Shown here piece by piece: positions 58,373-64,000 of a stretch of 64,000 bases of DNA (positions within the stretch are counted from its first letter, which is position 1; each line of letters opens with the position of its first letter). The stretch is from Nitratireductor basaltis. Its GTDB lineage: Bacteria > Pseudomonadota > Alphaproteobacteria > Rhizobiales > Rhizobiaceae. The notes under the pieces were generated by a model that worked only from the letters and a program-made list of their open reading frames with translations, was not told where the DNA came from and did not search any database. The DNA lies in assembly GCF_000733725.1 (NCBI RefSeq), contig NZ_JMQM01000001.1, forward strand, positions 1,488,001 to 1,552,000, given 5' to 3'. A program made the translations under genes and the position numbers.

Positions 58373-61300
58373 ATGAACACAACAGAAAGCGATCTCGAGG
58401 CGTCCCTTGTTTCGAAACTGCAGGACCTGAAATATGAGTATCGCCCGGATATCCGTGATCGAGCCTCGTTGGAGCAGAATTTCCGGGGGAAGTTCGAAGC
58501 GCTGAATCGCGTCCGCCTTACAGACGCCGAATTCGCCCGGCTTCTCGACGAGATTGTCACGCCCGACGTGTTCACCGCTGCCCGAACACTGCGCGAGAGA
58601 AACAGTTTCATCCGCGATGACGGCACGCCGCTGAATTACACTCTCGTCAACATCAGAGACTGGTGCAAGAACGCCTTCGAAGTGGTCAACCAGCTCCGTA
58701 TCAACACGGACAACAGCCACCATCGCTATGACGTCATTCTGCTGATCAACGGGGTGCCGGTCGCCCAGATCGAACTGAAGACCCTTGGCATAAGCCCCCG
58801 TCGCGCCATGGAACAGATCGTCGAATACAAGAACGACCCCGGCAACGGCTACACCAAGACAATCCTGTGCTTCCTGCAGCTGTTCATCATCAGCAACCGT
58901 GATCGGACATTTTACTTCGCGAACAACAATACGCGCCACTTTGCTTTCAATGCCGAGGAGCGCTTCCTGCCGGTTTATGAGTTCGCCGATAAAGGCAACA
59001 AGAAGATCGTCCATCTCGACAGCTTCGCCGAGACGTTCCTCGTCAAGTGCACGCTCGGCCAGACGATCAGCCGCTACATGGTTCTAGTCGCAAGCGAGCA
59101 AAAGCTCGTGATGATGCGGCCCTATCAGGTCTATGCGGTGAAAGCGATTGTCGAGTCCATCGCCCAGGACTGCGGCAATGGTTATGTCTGGCACACCACT
59201 GGCAGCGGCAAGACTCTGACGTCCTTCAAGGCATCAACGCTGCTGAAGGACAATCCGGACATTGAGAAGTGCCTTTTTGTCGTGGACCGGAAGGATCTGG
59301 ATCGGCAGACGCGTGAGGAGTTCAATAAGTTCCAAGAAGGCTGCGTCGAGGAAAACACCAATACCGCCTCCCTTGTTCGCCGTCTGCTTTCCGATGACTA
59401 CGCCGACAAGGTCATCGTCTGCACGATCCAGAAGCTGGGTCTCGCGCTGGATGAAAACAGCAAGCGCAACAAGCAGCATAAGAAGAGCGGCAGGAAGAGC
59501 TTCAAGGAGCAGCTCAAACCCCTGCGCGACAAGCGCATCGCCTTCATCTTCGACGAGTGTCACCGATCACAGTTTGGAGAGAACCACAAGGCGATTAAGG
59601 AGTTCTTCCCCCGCGCCCAGCTCTTCGGCTTCACCGGAACACCGATCTTTGAACAGAATGCCGCCCAGCAAAAGATCGAAGACACCCAAGCCAGTTTGAA
59701 GACGACGGAAGACCTTTTCCCGCAGCGCCTTCACACCTACACGATCACCCATGCCATTGAGGACGGAAATGTCCTCCGGTTCCATGTCGACTACTTCAAG
59801 CCGGAGGGTAAGAACGTACCCAAGCCTGGCGAACCAATGGCGAAACGCGCGGTGATCGAGGCAATTCTCGCCAAGCATGACCAAGCCACCGGCCAGCGCC
59901 GCTTCAACGCCCTGCTGGCTACAGCGTCGATCAATGACGCCATTGGATATTACGACCTGTTCAAGACCCTGCAGGCCGAGAAGCTGGCCGCCGATCCCGG
60001 CTTCCAGCCGCTGAATATCGCCTGCGTTTTCTCCCCGCCGGCCGAGGGCAATCCTGATGTGAAGCAGATCCAGGAAGACCTGCCGCAGGAGAAGGAAGAC
60101 AACGCGGTCGAGCCGGAGAAGAAGAAGGAAGCGCTAAAGGCGATCCTTGCCGATTACAACGCGCATTACGGCACAAATCATAAGATTGGCGAGTTCGACC
60201 TCTATTATCAGGACGTGCAGAAGCGCATCAAGGATCAGCAATGGCCGGATGCTGACCTTAAGAAGGCTTACCCTAATCAGGCGCATCACAAGATCGACAT
60301 CACGATTGTCGTCGACATGCTGCTGACCGGCTTTGATTCCAAGTTCCTGAATACCCTCTACGTCGACAAGAACCTGAAACATCATGGCCTGATCCAGGCA
60401 TTCTCGCGCACGAACCGGGTGCTGAACGCCACCAAGCCCTATGGCAACATCCTTGATTTTCGCCAGCAGCAGGACGCGGTCGATGCCGCCATCGCACTGT
60501 TCTCGGGCGAGGCTGCCGCCGAGAAGGCACGCGAAATCTGGCTGGTCGACAAGGCGCCCGTGGTCATCCAGAAACTGGAAACAGCCGTCCAGAAGCTTGA
60601 CGCCTTCATGAAATCGCAGGGCCTCGACTGCGCCCCCGAAGAGGTGCCGAACCTCAAAGGCGATGCGGCCCGTGCGGCCTTCGTCGAGCATTTCAAGGAG
60701 GTGCAGCGCCTCAAGACCCAGCTTGATCAGTACACCGACCTGACCGAAGAGAACCGCAATTCCATCGAGGAGGTCCTGCCGCGTGACAATCTTCTGGGCT
60801 TCCGCGGCGCTTATCTGGAAACCGCTCAGCGGCTTCGGGCCCAGCAGGGAAAGGGTGCGGAGACGGCAAGCCAGGAAGCCGACCAGCTGGATTTCGAGTT
60901 CGTCCTCTTCGCCTCGGCGGTCATCGACTATGATTACATCATGGGTCTGATCGCTCGTTATTCCGATGCCACCCCCGGCAAGCAGAAGATGAGCCGCGAG
61001 GAGTTGATCGGCCTGATCCAGACCGACGCCAAGTTCATGGACGAGCGCGAGGATATCGCGGCCTATATCAACACTCTCAAGGCGGGCGAGGGCCTGAGCG
61101 AGAAGGCCATCCGCGACGGTTACAGCCGTTTCAAGGCGGAGAAGGACGCGGGGGAACTGGCGGACATAGCGGACAAGCACGCGCTGAAGACCGATGCGCT
61201 GCAAGGTTTTGTCGATACCATCCTGCAACGCATGATCTTTGACGGCGAGGCGCTGACCGACCTGATGGAACCCCTTGGCCTGAACTGGAAGGCGCGGCGA

Positions 61301-61393
61301 GTGAAGGAACTGGACCTGATGGCCGACCTGATGCCGCTGCTGCTGAAGCGCGCCGGTGGGCGCGAGATTTCGGGACTGAGCGCTTATGAGTAG
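58373..61393 (+). CDS. hsdR: Type I restriction enzyme subunit R
   Basis: A 1006-residue motor-nuclease. The N-terminal PD-(D/E)xK site is visible (HHRYDVILLINGVPVAQIELKT, Asp and Glu-x-Lys at about residues 118-134). The helicase part has Walker A HTTGSGKT (about 273), DEAD-like DECHRS (about 392) and motif III FTGTPI (about 419), then MLLTGFDSKFLNTLYVDKNLKHHGLIQAFSRTNR. It resembles the EcoR124I/EcoprrI (type IC) class. ATG 58373 gives MNTTESDLEASLVSKLQDL, a normal N-terminus. The stop overlaps hsdS by 8 bases. Confidence 0.95.
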   Translation: MNTTESDLEASLVSKLQDLKYEYRPDIRDRASLEQNFRGKFEALNRVRLTDAEFARLLDEIVTPDVFTAARTLRERNSFIRDDGTPLNYTLVNIRDWCKNAFEVVNQLRINTDNSHHRYDVILLINGVPVAQIELKTLGISPRRAMEQIVEYKNDPGNGYTKTILCFLQLFIISNRDRTFYFANNNTRHFAFNAEERFLPVYEFADKGNKKIVHLDSFAETFLVKCTLGQTISRYMVLVASEQKLVMMRPYQVYAVKAIVESIAQDCGNGYVWHTTGSGKTLTSFKASTLLKDNPDIEKCLFVVDRKDLDRQTREEFNKFQEGCVEENTNTASLVRRLLSDDYADKVIVCTIQKLGLALDENSKRNKQHKKSGRKSFKEQLKPLRDKRIAFIFDECHRSQFGENHKAIKEFFPRAQLFGFTGTPIFEQNAAQQKIEDTQASLKTTEDLFPQRLHTYTITHAIEDGNVLRFHVDYFKPEGKNVPKPGEPMAKRAVIEAILAKHDQATGQRRFNALLATASINDAIGYYDLFKTLQAEKLAADPGFQPLNIACVFSPPAEGNPDVKQIQEDLPQEKEDNAVEPEKKKEALKAILADYNAHYGTNHKIGEFDLYYQDVQKRIKDQQWPDADLKKAYPNQAHHKIDITIVVDMLLTGFDSKFLNTLYVDKNLKHHGLIQAFSRTNRVLNATKPYGNILDFRQQQDAVDAAIALFSGEAAAEKAREIWLVDKAPVVIQKLETAVQKLDAFMKSQGLDCAPEEVPNLKGDAARAAFVEHFKEVQRLKTQLDQYTDLTEENRNSIEEVLPRDNLLGFRGAYLETAQRLRAQQGKGAETASQEADQLDFEFVLFASAVIDYDYIMGLIARYSDATPGKQKMSREELIGLIQTDAKFMDEREDIAAYINTLKAGEGLSEKAIRDGYSRFKAEKDAGELADIADKHALKTDALQGFVDTILQRMIFDGEALTDLMEPLGLNWKARRVKELDLMADLMPLLLKRAGGREISGLSAYE

Positions 61394-62681
61394 TAAGGGA
61401 AGGTCATCAGCCGTGATGGGCGGTGGGGCAGTGTCCGTGCCTGAAAGGCGTTTTCCTGACTTTCATGAGGCAGGGGCTTGGAAGAGTGTTTCCCTGGGTT
61501 CTGTGGCGTCGATCAGCACCAAGAAGGTTGGGAACAAGACATGTATCCCAATGAGCATCACTTCTGGTGTTGGCCTTGTGAGCCAGATGGAGAAATTCGG
61601 ACGGATCATCGCTGGTGAGTCATATAAGAACTATTTGCTCTTGCAGAAGAATGACTTCGCCTACAACAAGAGCGCGACAAAGGAATTTCCAGAGGGGTTT
61701 ATTTCGCTTTACTCTGGTGAGGAGCTTGCCGCTGTCCCCAACAGTATCTTCACGTGCTTCCGTGTCAAGGAAGATGCGGTATCGCCGAGCTACTTGAACT
61801 ACCTATTTCTTGGAAATCTGCACGGACGGTGGTTGCGGAGGTTCATCGAAGTCGGTGCCCGCGCCCACGGGTCTCTTAGCATTAATGATCGTGATCTGTT
61901 GGCTTTGCCCGTACCGGTCCCAGCGGGTCCGAACTCTCTGAGGGAACAACAAAAGATCGCCGACTGTCTGGACTCGGCGGACGCGCTGATTACCGCTCAG
62001 GGGCGAAAGGTGGAGGCACTGAAAGCCCACAAGAAGGGCCTGATGCAACAGCTTTTCCCACAGGAAGGCGAAACACAACCCCGCCTTCGCTTTCCGGAGT
62101 TTCGGGATGCAGACGATTGGAAGGAAGTGACGCTTGCCAAATTCATCGAGGAGTTTCGAGAGCAATCGACGGTTCAAGATGAATATGAAGTTATGACCTC
62201 TGCTCGAAGCGGCTTGGTGAGGCAAAGGGAATATTATGACAATGATCGAATTACTGAGCGGGATAATGTCGGCTTTAATGTAATTCCACCCAATTACATG
62301 ACTTACCGAAGTCGTAGTGATAATCGGAAATTCTACTTCAACGAGAATAAACTTGGAGTAACAGGAATTGTAAGTATTTATTATCCCGTTTTTCGAATCC
62401 TGAACGGCTCGAACAAATTCTTCATAGAGCTTTTTTCGATGTTTTCGAGAATTATTGGGATGTACAGCGTTGGAACTTCGCAAACAGTCCTATCATTCAA
62501 TCAACTTAAAAAGATTAAGCTTCCGGTTCCCGGCGAGGCTGAACAACAGCGGATCGCCGACTGCCTCGCCTCGCTTGACGACCTGATCGCCGCCGAAGCC
62601 CGAAAACTCGATGCGCTCAAGACCCACAAGAAGGGTCTAATGCAGCAGCTTTTCCCTTCAGTCGCGGTGGGTGATGCATGA
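61386..62681 (+). CDS. hsdS: Type I restriction-modification specificity subunit S
   Basis: A 431-residue protein with two target-recognition domains, about residues 20-190 and 245-380. Each is followed by a conserved helix (EQQKIADCLDSADALI...KVEALKAHKKGLMQQLFP and EQQRIADCLASLDDLI...KLDALKTHKKGLMQQLFP), the in-protein repeat of type IC HsdS. The two domains differ in sequence, so a bipartite asymmetric DNA site is expected; the site cannot be predicted. The DNA for the second domain (about 62150-62520) is clearly AT-richer than its surroundings. It overlaps hsdR and the nuclease gene. Confidence 0.93.
   Translation: MSSKGRSSAVMGGGAVSVPERRFPDFHEAGAWKSVSLGSVASISTKKVGNKTCIPMSITSGVGLVSQMEKFGRIIAGESYKNYLLLQKNDFAYNKSATKEFPEGFISLYSGEELAAVPNSIFTCFRVKEDAVSPSYLNYLFLGNLHGRWLRRFIEVGARAHGSLSINDRDLLALPVPVPAGPNSLREQQKIADCLDSADALITAQGRKVEALKAHKKGLMQQLFPQEGETQPRLRFPEFRDADDWKEVTLAKFIEEFREQSTVQDEYEVMTSARSGLVRQREYYDNDRITERDNVGFNVIPPNYMTYRSRSDNRKFYFNENKLGVTGIVSIYYPVFRILNGSNKFFIELFSMFSRIIGMYSVGTSQTVLSFNQLKKIKLPVPGEAEQQRIADCLASLDDLIAAEARKLDALKTHKKGLMQQLFPSVAVGDA
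62028..62059 (+). repeat. Direct repeat in hsdS, copy 1
   Basis: A 32-base stretch coding HKKGLMQQLFP, repeated with three mismatches at 62625-62656. It could allow recombination between or within hsdS alleles that swaps or deletes the second target-recognition domain. Confidence 0.8.
62625..62656 (+). repeat. Direct repeat in hsdS, copy 2
   Basis: The second copy of the 32-base repeat encoding HKKGLMQQLFP at the end of the distal conserved region; see copy 1. Confidence 0.8.
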
Positions 62682-63907
62682 GAGGCATCCGCACTTATAC
62701 GGGCCTGGGCAAGCTGGTGGCGCGGCTTCGGGACGACCTGAACACAGCCGACCTGGTGTTGCTTTACGCCTATAACCGCACCGGAAAGACACGCCTCTCG
62801 ATGGAGTTCAAGGACGCCGGCAAGCGCAAGCATAAGATGAAGAACCCGACCGGCACGCCCGACACGCTCTATTTCAACGCCTTCACCGAGGATCTGTTCG
62901 TCTGGGAAAACGACCTCGAGGGCGACAGTGTGCGCCGCCTGCAACTGAACGAGAAGTCGTCCTTCTTTAACGCTATGACCGAACTTGCGCTGGACGAAAC
63001 CATTGCCCGGTACCTCTTCAGATATGCCGACTTCGAATTCGATTTCACCTACAAGGAGGTACAGCAGGACAAGGATACCATCTCCAAGCCGGATTTCGTG
63101 AGCTTCCGAAAAGGCGGCGAGGCAAACATCAAGGTGTCGCGCGGCGAACAAAACATCTTTATCTGGTGCGTCTTCATGGCGATCTGTGAACGGATGCTGG
63201 ATGGGCATGAATCCTATCAGGGGAAGAAGTACCTCTACATCGACGACCCAATCTCGTCGCTGGACGACAACAACGCCATCTCCGTCGCCTGCGATCTCGC
63301 CAAGCTTCTTCGTCGGGCGGCCACGCGAAAGGATGCCAACGGTGCGTCCGCTCCAATCAAGGTGATTCTTTCTTCGCACCACGCGCTGTTCTTCAACGTG
63401 ATGTGCAACGAAGTGGGTAGGCGGGCCGATGGCGAACCGAAGATCACCCACAAGCGCTATTTTCTGCACCGCCCAAATGGCGATGGCGCCTACACGCTTC
63501 AGGCAACGGAGGATACGCCGTTCTTCCACCATGTCGCCACCTTAGCCGAGTTGCTTCGCGCCGCCGATCCCGCGAAGGGCAAGCTCTACACTTTCCATTT
63601 CAACGCCTTGCGCAGCGTCATGGAGAAGACGGCATCCTTCTTCGGGCACTCAAGCATCGCCTTCTGCCTGAAGGCGCTCGACAACGACGAGGACCGCGCG
63701 CTGTTCAACCGAGCCCTGAACCTGTTGAGTCATGGCGCCTACGCAATCCATGAGCCGACCGAGATGGGCGAGGACAATAAGGAACTCTTCCGCCGCATCC
63801 TTCGCGATTTCGTCACGCGGTTCGAGTTCTCCTTGCCGGGCGCTGTTTCCGCCCCGTCCGCAGCTCCGGCATACACTCCCGTCCCTCAGGAAGTACCCGC
63901 ACAATGA
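62678..63907 (+). CDS. prrC: PrrC-like anticodon nuclease (ABC ATPase + ACNase)
   Basis: A 409-residue protein. The N-terminal ABC/SMC-type ATPase has Walker A AYNRTGKT (31-38), signature-like SRGEQ (154-158), Walker B YLYIDDPISSLDD (185-197) and a switch His in ILSSHH (234/235). The C-terminal domain has Arg312-x3-Glu316 (ALRSVMEKT) and His352 (NLLSHGAY), matching in order and spacing the triad Arg320-Glu324-His356 of E. coli PrrC (396 residues), which cuts tRNA-Lys at the anticodon when its partner restriction enzyme is inhibited. It lies between hsdS and hsdM with ATGA overlaps at both ends. Target tRNA and trigger are unknown. Alternative: another RloC/AAA-type effector. Confidence 0.82.
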   Translation: MRGIRTYTGLGKLVARLRDDLNTADLVLLYAYNRTGKTRLSMEFKDAGKRKHKMKNPTGTPDTLYFNAFTEDLFVWENDLEGDSVRRLQLNEKSSFFNAMTELALDETIARYLFRYADFEFDFTYKEVQQDKDTISKPDFVSFRKGGEANIKVSRGEQNIFIWCVFMAICERMLDGHESYQGKKYLYIDDPISSLDDNNAISVACDLAKLLRRAATRKDANGASAPIKVILSSHHALFFNVMCNEVGRRADGEPKITHKRYFLHRPNGDGAYTLQATEDTPFFHHVATLAELLRAADPAKGKLYTFHFNALRSVMEKTASFFGHSSIAFCLKALDNDEDRALFNRALNLLSHGAYAIHEPTEMGEDNKELFRRILRDFVTRFEFSLPGAVSAPSAAPAYTPVPQEVPAQ

Positions 63908-64000
63908 ACGACCAAATGCAAAAGCAACTGGGTAAGACACTCTGGAATATCGCCGACACGCTGCGCGGAGCGATGAACGCGGACGATTTCCGCGACTACA
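63904..64000 (+). CDS. hsdM: Type I restriction-modification methyltransferase M, N-terminal part (cut by window edge)
   Basis: Only 32 codons are present, MNDQMQKQLGKTLWNIADTL then RGAMNADDFRDY, which is the typical N-terminus of HsdM (HsdM_N helical domain). The start ATG overlaps the nuclease stop (ATGA), so the four genes form one tightly coupled operon. The catalytic motifs lie outside the window. With HsdS it would form the methylase M2S1. Confidence 0.88.
   Translation, partial: MNDQMQKQLGKTLWNIADTLRGAMNADDFRDY

Larger units (their letters stand above)
55023..64000. mobile_element. Integrative element in tRNA-Arg carrying a type I RM/anticodon-nuclease operon (right end outside window)
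   Basis: Evidence for the element: a tRNA 3' fragment at the left edge, an adjacent tyrosine recombinase, an excisionase-like HTH protein, an RHH regulator with repeated operators, a replication-type HTH protein, a decayed DUF6074 gene and defence cargo. No structural phage or conjugation genes are seen in the window. The right boundary (a second copy of the 46-base tRNA sequence) is not reached. Confidence 0.8.

Overview
The window looks like chromosomal DNA of a high-GC alphaproteobacterium of the Hyphomicrobiales (Rhizobiales), probably a Phyllobacteriaceae-like genus. The basis is the gene content and gene neighbourhoods: an Aap-type general amino-acid ABC transporter, a MarR-type LdtR regulator next to an L,D-transpeptidase, plsX-fabH-ihfA-merR, glyA-nrdR-ribD-ribE-ribH-nusB, BamE beside a ubiquinol-cytochrome c chaperone, and a K+-independent proton pyrophosphatase. 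This taxonomic call is inference from gene families; no database was searched.

Layout. About 1-5 kb is the edge of an exopolysaccharide cluster: a Wzz-type chain-length protein (minus strand, cut by the window edge), a Wza-type export lipoprotein, a GT4 glycosyltransferase, a WcaJ-type sugar-phosphate transferase and a Wzy/O-antigen-ligase-like membrane protein. A secreted MORN-repeat protein, tRNA-Pro(GGG) and a small secreted protein follow. About 7-11 kb is a minus-strand lipid/housekeeping block (DUF177, plsX, fabH, ihfA, merR) behind the divergent pair of cytochrome bc1 chaperone and bamE. About 12-20 kb holds hppA and the glyA-nrdR-rib-nusB-MFS operon. About 20-24 kb has the ldtP/ldtR cell-wall pair and a CoA hydrolase. 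About 24-30.5 kb has hemB, an RDD protein, an SLC13-type permease, bpt, a DMT exporter and a diguanylate cyclase. About 30.5-43.7 kb has parC, an esterase, an unrecognised periplasmic protein, aspS, rnd, ppx, ppk, a zinc-finger protein and a FAD monooxygenase. About 43.8-48.4 kb is the aapJQMP operon. About 48.7-54.9 kb has an outer-membrane barrel, metC, an autotransporter and anmK.

From about 55.02 kb to the right edge the DNA is an integrated mobile element. It opens with a 46-base 3' fragment of a tRNA-Arg(TCT) gene (the 5' half is missing, as at an att site). Next come a tyrosine recombinase, a ribbon-helix-helix regulator with three copies of the palindrome AGCAC-N-GTGCT in the divergent promoter, a small excisionase-like HTH protein, a replication-type HTH protein and a decayed DUF6074 gene. 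The visible cargo is a type I restriction-modification operon in the order hsdR - hsdS - ACNase - hsdM, with overlapping or nested stop/start codons; hsdM runs off the window.

The most interesting item is the third gene of that operon (62678-63907). It is an ABC-type ATPase fused to a C-terminal domain whose R312-xxx-E316 ... H352 spacing matches the catalytic triad of the E. coli anticodon nuclease PrrC (Arg320/Glu324/His356). The operon therefore appears to be a two-layer phage defence: DNA restriction, backed by a latent tRNA anticodon nuclease that would fire when restriction is inhibited. Its gene order differs from the classical prr locus. Other items worth checking are a FAD monooxygenase with no canonical start codon, a structured 5' leader on glyA, and a long inverted repeat between aspS and rnd.
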